Source of the DNA: Clostridia bacterium
GTDB taxonomy: Bacteria; Bacillota_E; RBS10-35; JAJYVN01
Assembly: GCA_027335545.1 (NCBI GenBank)
Contig: DAHWHV010000014.1
Location: 1-11,656 of the forward strand
Direction: 5' to 3'
Length of the DNA: 11,656 bases
Below are positions 1 through 5,480 of this stretch, piece by piece (within the stretch, counting starts at the first letter, position 1; each line of letters begins with the position of its first letter). The notes under the pieces were generated by a model, which was not told where the DNA came from, searched no databases, and saw only the letters and a list, made by a program, of their open reading frames with translations. Position numbers and translations under genes: made by a program.

Positions 1-1
1 C

Positions 2-376
2 GCCGCGCTGACCGCCCTGGCGCGCGGCGGGGCGGCTGCTTGGCGGGCCTGCTGCCGGGCGAACTGGGCGCAACTGGCCGAGGGGCTGCGGGGGACCACC
101 TGCCGGCCGCTCCGCACGGCCCTGCCCGCGGGCGCCTGCCCCCTGGGCCTAGCGGTGCGGTCGCACTCCCGCACCCGCCTCGCCCGGTTCCTGCTGGCCC
201 GGGGCGTCGAGGCCACCTGGCACTGGCCGATCGCCGCGGCCGCCCGACCGGCGCTGACCCGGGAGGAGCGGCTGCTCGCCGGGACGCTGCTGACGCTGCC
301 CTGCGACGGCCGCTTCGGCCCGGAGGGGATGGCGCGCGTGGTGGAGGCCTGCCGGGACTTCGACCGCGCGGGCTGA
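2..376 (+). CDS. DegT/DnrJ/EryC1/StrS-type aminotransferase, C-terminal fragment (cut by window edge)
   Basis: The frame is open from base 2 to a TGA at 374-376 and gives 124 residues with no start in the window, so the gene begins upstream. The translation resembles the last third of PLP-dependent sugar aminotransferases. It has a RANWAQLAEGL helix, a hydrophobic strand followed by a charged helix (LARFLLARGVEATWHWPI), and the closing pattern LTLPCDGRFGPEGMARVVEA, which matches the usual 'LPCxxRxxxEDMxRVVE' end of the family. The PLP lysine and the rest of the active site lie outside the window. Such enzymes usually transaminate keto-sugars for surface polysaccharide or antibiotic sugars. 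The substrate cannot be told here. The next gene downstream is unrelated, so no operon partner is visible. The family call rests only on the C-terminus. Confidence 0.7.
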   Translation, partial: AALTALARGGAAAWRACCRANWAQLAEGLRGTTCRPLRTALPAGACPLGLAVRSHSRTRLARFLLARGVEATWHWPIAAAARPALTREERLLAGTLLTLPCDGRFGPEGMARVVEACRDFDRAG

Positions 377-435
377 GGGCGTCGCCCCGGCCCCCCGGTC
401 GAGGCAGGGGCGCAGCGCGGCCGCACCTCCGGCGC

Positions 436-841
436 CGGGCCCCCGCGACCGGGCGCGGGCCCAGCTGGCGGCGACCCTCTTCGGCCTTTGTGCCCGTGAT
501 GTGTCCGATGTGTCCTGATGTGTCCTGAGGAGAGCCTGGGGAGGCTGATCGCGATGGAGCGCACGACGACCCTGTTCGATGACCTGCTGGCCGAAATGGT
601 GGCCGAAGGCAAGGCCGAGGGAGAGGCCGAAGGCAAAGCCGAGGGCAAGGCCGAGGGAGAGGCCAGGGCCGTCCTGAGGGTGCTGCTCGGGCGCTTCGGG
701 ACCGTTGACAGCGACCCTGACGGCCCACGTCCTCGCGCAACGAGACATCGAGACCCTGGACCGCTGGCTGGACCTGGCCCTGGCCGCCGATTCGCTCGCG
801 GAGTTCGCCCGCGCCGTCGCCCCCGCGCGATAGGCCGGGCG
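436..841 (+). pseudogene. Truncated, frameshifted copy of the downstream Rpn-family gene (C-terminal part)
   Basis: This stretch is a close nucleotide copy of the last ~430 bases of the intact gene at 1087-2091. Similarity starts near GACCGGGCGCGGGCCCAG and stops about 7 bases after the TAG (GATAGGCCGGG in both copies). The nuclease core is missing. Three lesions are visible. Bases 498-526 are a three-fold tandem expansion of a GATGTGTCC(T) unit, where the intact gene has one equivalent (32 against 12 nt). This creates an in-frame TGA at 516-518 and shifts the frame. One extra C near 715 (GACCCTGACG against GACCTGACG) scrambles the last ~45 residues. The repeat array has 5 units (605-664) instead of 8. 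An open frame from ATG 554 to 859, preceded by GGGGAGG at 538-544 with 9-nt spacing, could still give a 101-residue protein. Only its first ~54 residues match the intact C-terminus. Confidence 0.85.
605..664 (+). repeat. 12-bp coding repeat, 5 units (EGKA/EGEA), degenerate copy
   Basis: Five consecutive 12-bp units read E-G-K/E-A. Third bases vary between units (GAA/GAG, AAG/AAA), so they are not all freshly copied. The array corresponds to the eight-unit array of the intact paralogue. Confidence 0.9.
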
Positions 842-892
842 ATCGCCGACCCAGGGTGACGCCGGCATCAGGCTGCGCTCGAGCAGAGCCGC

Positions 893-917
893 ACAGGCCG
901 GCCCACCACCGGCCTGT
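893..917. terminator. Perfect 9-bp inverted repeat downstream of the truncated copy
   Basis: ACAGGCCGG (893-901) and CCGGCCTGT (909-917) are exact reverse complements around a 7-nt loop. The hairpin lies about 50 bases after the end of the degenerate Rpn copy and before the next promoter. A transcription-termination or insulating role is plausible. There is no U-tract on either strand, so an intrinsic terminator is not proven. An 8-bp palindrome GCTCGAGC sits just upstream at 877-884. Confidence 0.35.
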
Positions 918-1053
918 TCAGCAACTCCATTCGCGCCAACGCCGATGCGTGGGGCACGCGACCACGCGTCCCTCCCGGCGCGGGAACGCCGCTCCGCAAA
1001 CCAGAGATCACGCCTGATCCCAAGACTGGCGCGACCCCGCCACCTGGAGCCCG

Positions 1054-1082
1054 TTGCCAGGCGCACATGTGTTTGCTATACT
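1054..1082 (+). promoter_or_regulatory. Sigma70-like promoter for the Rpn-family gene
   Basis: TTGCCA (1054-1059) and TATACT (1077-1082) match -35 and -10 consensus elements with exactly 17 bp between them. The AT-rich -10 stands out in a very GC-rich region. The expected transcription start is around 1088-1090. That falls on or just after the ATG at 1087, so the message would be leaderless or translation would begin at the GTG at 1120. Confidence 0.6.
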
Positions 1083-1086
1083 GGGG

Positions 1087-2091
1087 ATGACCTGTTCCAC
1101 TCCCCCCACAGGCAGGTGCGTGCGCTTGGAGAACCTGGCGCCCCGGCACGTCAAGGACCTGGTCACCAACGCCCTGGCGGAGACCTTCGGCGAGGACCTG
1201 TTTGCCGCCCTTGGTCTGGAGGACATGCCCTCCATCACGGGGGCCCTCCCCACCGTCGTCCGCGAGGTCGAACTCCAGGACTGGGCGATGGACTACGTCT
1301 TCGGCCTGACCACGGGAGACCGCGTCCACCTCGAGTTCCAGGACGCCGGGGGGCAGGAGGCACTCCGCCGCTTCCTGCTCTACGACGCCCTGCGCTTCTA
1401 CCGCGAGGGACAGCGGCTGCACACGGTCGTGGTATACACTGGGGCTGTTGAAGCGGCGCCAGAGACCCTGGACGCCGGGTCGATCGGCTACCGCGTGCGG
1501 AATGTCTATCTCCGCGCCTTCGACGGCGAGGCGACCCTGCGGGCCTTGCGCGAGAAGGTGGATTCCGATCAGCGCCTGTCCCGGCGCGAGGCCGTCCGGC
1601 TGGCGCTGGTGCCCCTGATGCGGCTGGGCGCGCTCAGCGTGGGCGATGCCGCCGCCGCCGCCCTGCCGTTGCTCCGTGGCGTGCCCGGCGACCGGGCGCG
1701 CGCCCAGTTGGCGGCGACCCTCATCGGCCTTTGTGCCCGTTACGTGTCCAAGGAGAGCCTGGGGAGGCTGATCGCAATGGCGCGCACGACGACCCTCTTC
1801 GATGACCTGCTGGCCGAAATGGTGGCCGAGGGCAAGGCCGAGGGCAAGGCCGAGGGCAAGGCGGAAGGCAAGGCGGAAGGCAAAGCCGAGGGCAAGGCCG
1901 AAGGCAAGGCCGAGGGAGAGGCCAGGGCCGTCCTGCGGGTGCTGCTCGGGCGCTTCGGGACCGTTGACAGCGACCTGACGGCCCACGTCCTCGCGCAACG
2001 AGACATGGAGACCCTGGACCGCTGGCTGGACCTGGCCTTGGCCGCCGATTCGCTCGCGGAGTTCGCCCGCGCCGTCGCCCCCGCGCGATAG
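1087..2091 (+). CDS. Rpn-family PD-(D/E)XK nuclease / putative transposase with EGKA repeats and DUF4351-like C-terminus
   Basis: The protein has 334 residues from ATG 1087. The frame is open back to a TTG at 1054, but that codon lies in the -35 element. A GTG at 1120 is an alternative start, and neither start has a convincing ribosome site. Residues 60-85 carry a PD-(D/E)XK-like core: D69 in DWAMDYVF, then E83-F84-Q85 in RVHLEFQD. This is followed by RRFLLYDALRFYR and a hydrophobic VVVYTG strand, the order seen in Rpn (COG5464-type) proteins. Residues 248-279 are eight EGKA/EGEA units, probably helical. Residues ~280-330 (AVLRVLLGRFGTVDSD, then LDRWLDLALAADSLAEF) resemble DUF4351. Rpn nucleases are DNA-cutting proteins linked to recombination and, in E. 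coli, to toxic anti-phage activity restrained by an intragenic C-terminal product. A matching internal start is present here at 1777. A truncated tandem copy lies directly upstream. The family call is fairly secure; activity is inferred. Confidence 0.82.
   Translation: MTCSTPPTGRCVRLENLAPRHVKDLVTNALAETFGEDLFAALGLEDMPSITGALPTVVREVELQDWAMDYVFGLTTGDRVHLEFQDAGGQEALRRFLLYDALRFYREGQRLHTVVVYTGAVEAAPETLDAGSIGYRVRNVYLRAFDGEATLRALREKVDSDQRLSRREAVRLALVPLMRLGALSVGDAAAAALPLLRGVPGDRARAQLAATLIGLCARYVSKESLGRLIAMARTTTLFDDLLAEMVAEGKAEGKAEGKAEGKAEGKAEGKAEGKAEGEARAVLRVLLGRFGTVDSDLTAHVLAQRDMETLDRWLDLALAADSLAEFARAVAPAR
1761..1779 (+). promoter_or_regulatory. Internal ribosome binding site and in-frame ATG inside the Rpn gene
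   Basis: GGGGAGG (1761-1767) lies 9 nt before ATG 1777-1779, which is in frame as Met231 of the long protein. This is a better translation start than any candidate at the gene's own 5' end. The same GGGGAGG, spacing and ATG occur in the truncated copy at 538-556. Confidence 0.55.
1777..2091 (+). CDS. Candidate intragenic small protein (RpnS-like), same frame as the Rpn gene
   Basis: Starting at the internal ATG gives a 104-residue protein. It begins MARTTTLFDDLLAEMVAEG, contains the eight EGKA units, and ends with the DUF4351-like helices. In characterised enterobacterial rpn genes a C-terminal product made from an internal start binds and blocks the full-length nuclease. The strong Shine-Dalgarno here suggests the same arrangement in an unrelated, GC-rich lineage. 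It may instead be a chance match in a sequence rich in GGAGG-like strings. There is no direct evidence of expression. Confidence 0.45.
   Translation: MARTTTLFDDLLAEMVAEGKAEGKAEGKAEGKAEGKAEGKAEGKAEGEARAVLRVLLGRFGTVDSDLTAHVLAQRDMETLDRWLDLALAADSLAEFARAVAPAR
1828..1923 (+). repeat. 12-bp coding tandem repeat, 8 units (EGKA)
   Basis: Eight uninterrupted 12-bp units of the form GAR-GGC-AAR-GCS encode EGKA seven times and EGEA once. Unit length is a multiple of three, so copy-number change keeps the frame and only alters the length of the linker or coiled segment. The truncated upstream copy carries five units. Third-base variants are shared among neighbouring units, as expected from slippage or unequal exchange. 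Confidence 0.95.
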
Positions 2092-2401
2092 GCCGGGTCG
2101 GGCCGGACGCGTGCGTCCGCGTGCCCTGCGGCGCACGGGCCCGGGGGCAGGACGCGCCCTGCCGGCGGAGTCAGGTTCCCTTGCGCCAAGCGGGCGATCC
2201 TGTGCTCCAGCACATCCCCGCGTAAGGGCGGCGGGTCGGCCGCCGGCGCTGATGGCGCCCGCACGACCCTTCGCCGAGGTGTGGTCACAACCTCAGGCGG
2301 GTCCCGATCGGCCCAGCCAGGCGGCCCTGGCCCCCCCTGCCCACCCCAATGGGCAGGCCCGTGGCGCCGGCGGCGAAGCTTCGCTCCACAACCCACGCCG
2401 C
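2092..2401. other. Intergenic region between convergent genes
   Basis: No credible coding frame was found in these 310 bases between the Rpn gene (plus) and the ABC ATPase (minus). It holds a small palindrome GGACGCGTGCGTCC (2105-2118) just after the Rpn stop, an 8-bp hairpin at 2336-2357, a 12-bp perfect palindrome GCGAAGCTTCGC (2373-2384), and the start of a dispersed repeat (2372-2459) that continues into the ATPase gene. Confidence 0.6.
2336..2357. terminator. Hairpin between convergent genes, possible bidirectional terminator
   Basis: CCTGCCCA (2336-2343) pairs exactly with TGGGCAGG (2350-2357) across a 6-nt loop CCCCAA. It lies 45-66 bases beyond the ATPase stop (minus) and about 245 bases beyond the Rpn stop (plus). 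No U-run follows on either strand, so function is inferred from position only. Confidence 0.35.
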
Positions 2402-2459
2402 TCAGTCCCCACCCACGACCGTTCGCTCCGCCGCTCCCGCATCCAAAGCGGTGATCCCC
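2372..2459 (-). repeat. Dispersed ~88-bp repeat, copy A (3' end of ABC ATPase gene)
   Basis: This stretch matches 11402-11491 at roughly 75-80 percent, judged by eye, in the same orientation. Shared blocks include AGCTTCGCTCC, CTCAGT, CCCACGACCG and CGCTCCGCCGC. On the minus strand both copies encode TALDAGAAER[T/A]VVGG[D/H] followed by TGA. Seven of the nine codon differences are synonymous, which suggests both descend from a real coding sequence. In copy A the tail forms the C-terminus of the ATPase. Confidence 0.65.
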
Positions 2460-3451
2460 TCGAGGTCCGCGTGGCCGGCGCGGCCCGTGGGGCCGCTCGG
2501 GCCGGCATGATAAAAGCCGCGCAGGACCGCGTCCAGGTCGGGCTCGGCCAGCCGGACGTCCCGCACCTCCCCGTAGCGGCCGAGCCAGGCCAGAACGCCG
2601 CCCACCGTGCTGCGGGCGCGGTCGAAGCCGACCTCCAGCAACGCCCCCTCCGACCTCTGGACGGCCACCCCCGCAGCCGCCGCCTCGGACGCCGGCGGGG
2701 TGGCCGGGGGGGCGGCGAACTCGACCACGGCCACCGTCGGCAGGCCAGCGGCGGCCCGTAGCGCCTCCAGGCCCCCGTCGTAGCGGAGGCGCCCCCCGGC
2801 GAGGATCACGACGAGCCGGCAGAGTGCCTCGACGTCGCCCATGTCGTGGGTCGTGAGCAGGATCGTCGTCCCGGCCCCCCCGACCTCCGCCAGGAAACGC
2901 CGCACCGCCTGGCGCGCGGCCACGTCCAGGCCGACGGTCGGCTCGTCGAGGAAGAGGACCTCGGGGCCGTGCAGCAGGGCGGCCGCCAGGTCGGCGCGCA
3001 TGCGTTGCCCCAGCGAGAGCAGCCGCACGGGTCGATCCACGAAGCCGCCGAAGCCCAGGGCGTCGTCCAGGAGCCGGAGGCGCTGCCGGGCCAGGGACGC
3101 CGGCACACCGTAGATCGCGGCCAGCAGCTCCAGGCTGTCGCGGACGGGCAGGTCCCACCAGAGCTGCGTCTTCTGGCCGAAGACGGCCCCGATGCGGCGG
3201 GCCAGGGCCACGCGCCGCCGCTGGGGCGAGAGGCCGAGGACCTCCACCTCCCCGGCGCTGGGATGCAGGATCCCGGTCAGGAGCTTGACCGCCGTCGACT
3301 TGCCCGCCCCGTTGGGGCCCAGGCAGGCGACGAACTCCCCCGGCGCCACGGAGAAGGAGACCTCCGCCAACGCGACGACGGGCCCGCGCGGCGTGCGGAA
3401 GGTGCGGCCGACGCCGTGCAGGCGGAGCGCGGGGGCACCGGGCGAGGCCAT
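2402..3451 (-). CDS. ABC exporter ATP-binding protein (COG4586-like), with appended C-terminal tail
   Basis: The protein has 349 residues. Walker A is GPNGAGKST (45-53), the Q-loop is Q93 in VFGQKTQLWWDLPV, the signature is LSLGQ (145-149), Walker B is VLFLDEP (165-171), and the switch histidine is H202 in TTHD. The GQKTQLWWDLP stretch is typical of COG4586-type ATPases, which pair with COG4587 and COG3694 permeases. Some members export viologens or other compounds, but no substrate is predictable here. It would energise export by the two permeases encoded upstream on the same strand. The ATG at 3451 is supported by AAGGGGGA about 8 bases before it. After the expected family end (LDAVLRGFYH) there are about 35 extra residues. 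The last 16 of them repeat a sequence found at 11.4 kb. That suggests the original stop was lost or replaced by an inserted segment. Confidence 0.92.
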   Translation of the reverse strand: MASPGAPALRLHGVGRTFRTPRGPVVALAEVSFSVAPGEFVACLGPNGAGKSTAVKLLTGILHPSAGEVEVLGLSPQRRRVALARRIGAVFGQKTQLWWDLPVRDSLELLAAIYGVPASLARQRLRLLDDALGFGGFVDRPVRLLSLGQRMRADLAAALLHGPEVLFLDEPTVGLDVAARQAVRRFLAEVGGAGTTILLTTHDMGDVEALCRLVVILAGGRLRYDGGLEALRAAAGLPTVAVVEFAAPPATPPASEAAAAGVAVQRSEGALLEVGFDRARSTVGGVLAWLGRYGEVRDVRLAEPDLDAVLRGFYHAGPSGPTGRAGHADLEGITALDAGAAERTVVGGD

Positions 3452-3500
3452 GGGCGCATCCCCCTTTGCTGCGGGGCGGGCAGGCCGCCAGTCTGGCGGG

Positions 3501-3551
3501 AGGGCAGGGCAGGGAGTCGGGGCAGGGAGTCGGGGCAGGGGCAGGGAGTCG
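3501..3551. repeat. G-rich direct repeats between ABC permease and ATPase genes
   Basis: The 11-mer GCAGGGAGTCG occurs three times (3509-3519, 3522-3532, 3541-3551) within a stretch of closely spaced runs of three or four G on the plus strand. It lies in the 124-bp gap between permease stop and ATPase start. The transcribed RNA would be C-rich and the plus DNA strand could form a G-quadruplex. Confidence 0.75.
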
Positions 3552-3575
3552 AGCGCGCCCGCCCCCCTCGCCCCC

Positions 3576-4409
3576 CTACGTCCCCGTGCCGGCGTAGCGG
3601 GCCTCGCCGCGGCGCCAGATGGCCAGGGCCAGACCGAGGGCGGCGGCCGCCGCCGCGGCCGCCACGGGCAGGGTCCAGGCGCCGCCTCCCAGCCCGAGCA
3701 GGAACCGCACGGGGAAGTAGACGCAGAGGCCGACGGGGACGACGGCGAGCAGGTAGCCGCGCAACCATCCCGGGTAGACGCCCAGCGGGTAGGCGGCCGC
3801 GGTATTGGGGGCGTTGACGGTCAGCACCGTCAGCTCGTCCGCGCGGACGATCCAGAAGGCGGCCGCGTTGGTGGCGATCCCCACGCCGTACTGCAGGACC
3901 ACGGCGCAGACCAGCACGCCGGCCAGGCCGGGCAGGGCCCAGGGGCGCATGGCCCCGCTGGCCAGGAGGCGGGCGCAGCCCAGGGTCAGGGCGCCCAGCG
4001 GGACCAGGAGCCCGGCCAACTGCTGAACGCGGCCACTACGCGCCAGCAGGGAGAAGAGGGGCGAGCACGGCCGCAGCAGCAGGGCGTCGAACTGGCCGTT
4101 GCGGACGTACTCGGAGAGGTCGTGTAGATCGCCGGCCGCGAGGCGGTGCAGGCCGTAGGCGGCCGTCACCAGCCCGTAGAGCACGGCGACCTGGGCGGGG
4201 GTCCAGGCGCCGATGGCGTGGAAGCGCCACAGCAGGACGGCGATGGTCACGGCCTCGGAGGCCGTCAGCAGCGAGGCGACCGCCAGGCCGAGGCCGAAGT
4301 CGAGGCGGTACTGGCGCTGGGCGCGCCAGGTGGCCCGCAGCAGCAGCCCGTAGAGGCGCAGCCCGCCGCATCCCGCCTTCCAGAGGCGCCGGCCGCGTCC
4401 CCCGCTCAC
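3576..4409 (-). CDS. ABC-2 type permease (COG3694-like)
   Basis: The protein has 277 residues from a GTG at 4409, which overlaps the upstream permease stop as GTGA. GGAGGTG about 9 bases before it fixes this start, although the frame stays open far upstream. It has about six hydrophobic segments: an N-terminal pair (FGLGLAVASLLTASEAVTIA; VAVLYGLVTAAYGL), the soluble motif GDLHDLSEYVRNGQFDALLL followed by RPCSPLF, then LLVPLGALTL, LAGVLVCAVVLQYGVGI, GYLLAVVPVGLCVYF and a C-terminal alanine/leucine helix. The LSEYVRxGxFDxLLLRP block is typical of this permease family and probably contacts the ATPase. It should heterodimerise with the upstream permease in the inner membrane. The two permeases are translationally coupled. 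Confidence 0.88.
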   Translation of the reverse strand: MSGGRGRRLWKAGCGGLRLYGLLLRATWRAQRQYRLDFGLGLAVASLLTASEAVTIAVLLWRFHAIGAWTPAQVAVLYGLVTAAYGLHRLAAGDLHDLSEYVRNGQFDALLLRPCSPLFSLLARSGRVQQLAGLLVPLGALTLGCARLLASGAMRPWALPGLAGVLVCAVVLQYGVGIATNAAAFWIVRADELTVLTVNAPNTAAAYPLGVYPGWLRGYLLAVVPVGLCVYFPVRFLLGLGGGAWTLPVAAAAAAAALGLALAIWRRGEARYAGTGT

Positions 4410-5251
4410 CCGCCCTGCACCTCCAGGCGCCGCCGCGCGGCGGCCGTACCCCAGGTGCAAAGGACGGCCAGGGCCACGGCCCAGAGGGCCGAGCGCCCCA
4501 GGGCCGCCAGGGGGACGGGCCCCAGCCAGGCGAGGATGGGCGTGGAGAGCAGGCTCGGGAAGGGCAGCCAGCGCAGCGCGGCGCGCAGGGCGGCCGGATA
4601 GGCGCGCAGGGGGATGTCCGCGCCGCCGAGGTTGACGGCCAGGGCGTAGAGGAGCCAGTGCGCCGCGCGGCTCTCGGTCGTCCAGAAGGCGGCGAGGCCC
4701 ACCAGGTAGTGCAGGCAGAGGGCGATCCAGACCGCGGCCAGCGTGGCGCCGAGGGCGACCGCCAGGGCCGCTGGCGCGGGGGGCCGCGGCCAGCCGACCA
4801 GCAGGGCCAGGGCCGCCACCAGGGGCAGGGAGCGGAAGAGGGCGGCGTAGCCGAGGGCGCCGGCCTCCCTGGCCACCTGCAGGCCAAAGAAGGAGACCGG
4901 GCGCAGCAGGTCCGCCGTGACCTCCCCGGTGCGCACGGCCGCCGGGAGGCCGAGACCGCGCGGCAGGAACACAGTGATCCAGAGCAGGCCCTGGGACACG
5001 GCGATGTAGCGGCCGATCCACCCGGCCCGCACACCGAGGGCGGCGGCCGTGCCGGCGCCGCCGCCACCCAGGGCCGCGCGCCAAACGGCGATGAAGACCA
5101 CGCCGAAGAGGATGCCGCCGACGACCTTGAGGAGGTGGTCGGCGGGGTACTGGCGGCCACGGCGGAAGCCGTTGCGCGCCGCCAGGAGGTAGGGCAGCAG
5201 CGCACGCCCCGGGGCGGGCCGGGGGCGAGCGGACGGCGGGGCGGGGCGCAT
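4406..5251 (-). CDS. ABC-2 type permease (COG4587-like), first gene of the exporter operon
   Basis: The protein has 281 residues from the ATG at 5251, supported by GGAGGGAGGT about 8 bases upstream. After a short basic N-terminus (RNGFRRGRQYPADHLLK) come hydrophobic segments: VVGGILFGVVFIAVW, YIAVSQGLLWITVFL, SLPLVAALALLVGW, AALAVALGATLAAVWIALCL, WLLYALAVNL and a final ALWAVALAVLCTWG. The RTGEVTADLLRPVSFFGLQVARE block is the counterpart of the EYVRxGxFDxLLLRP motif in the partner permease, as usual for these paired subunits. It is the promoter-proximal gene of permease-permease-ATPase, reversing the ATPase-first order common for such sets. The substrate is unknown. Confidence 0.88.
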   Translation of the reverse strand: MRPAPPSARPRPAPGRALLPYLLAARNGFRRGRQYPADHLLKVVGGILFGVVFIAVWRAALGGGGAGTAAALGVRAGWIGRYIAVSQGLLWITVFLPRGLGLPAAVRTGEVTADLLRPVSFFGLQVAREAGALGYAALFRSLPLVAALALLVGWPRPPAPAALAVALGATLAAVWIALCLHYLVGLAAFWTTESRAAHWLLYALAVNLGGADIPLRAYPAALRAALRWLPFPSLLSTPILAWLGPVPLAALGRSALWAVALAVLCTWGTAAARRRLEVQGG

Positions 5252-5358
5252 CGGGCGACCTCCCTCCGGACGGGGCGGCTGGCCGGGCCAGGTCGCTGGG
5301 CGGATTGGGTGGAGAGGGGGCAGGGGACGGCGCCGGCGGGGAGCCGGCAGGGAGACAG

Positions 5359-5387
5359 AGGATATGCGGTTGGGCGCGGGGGGTCAA
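5359..5387 (-). promoter_or_regulatory. Sigma70-like promoter for the ABC exporter operon
   Basis: Read on the minus strand, TTGACC (5387-5382) and TATCCT (5364-5359) are separated by 17 bp. The predicted start near 5352 leaves a leader of about 100 nt before the first permease. No other good match lies in the gap. Confidence 0.6.
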
Positions 5388-5461
5388 GGGCCACCGGCGC
5401 GCCTGGCGCGTGGGCGCTCTGCCTGGGTATGGGCCTGCCCCTGTCCCCCCCCCCCGCCGCC

Positions 5462-5480
5462 CGCGGTTCAGGCAACCGCG
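5462..5480 (-). terminator. Short hairpin after the oxidoreductase gene
   Basis: CGCGGTT (5462-5468) and AACCGCG (5474-5480) form a 7-bp stem with a 5-nt loop. It lies about 235 bases past the Gfo/Idh stop and ahead of the next promoter. On the minus strand a G-run follows instead of a U-run, so it is only a weak terminator candidate. Confidence 0.22.

Noticed and set aside
605..664. Short tandem units considered as a CRISPR-like array
   Set aside because: The units are contiguous 12-bp coding repeats without spacers, in frame with a protein that has the same repeats in its paralogue.
149..1066. Minus-strand frame covering the aminotransferase end and the Rpn fragment
   Set aside because: Opposite supported plus-strand homology in both halves. 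Low-complexity Arg/Ala/Gly translation.
868..2136. Minus-strand open frame opposite the Rpn gene
   Set aside because: The 'GLALGLAFG' repeats in its translation are only the reverse reading of the EGKA repeat array. No start signal or family resemblance.
2282..2295. TGGTCACAACCTCA repeated at 9470-9483
   Set aside because: A single 14-bp match between unrelated contexts (intergenic versus end of the peptidase gene) is about what chance gives in a window this size. Flanks do not extend the match convincingly.
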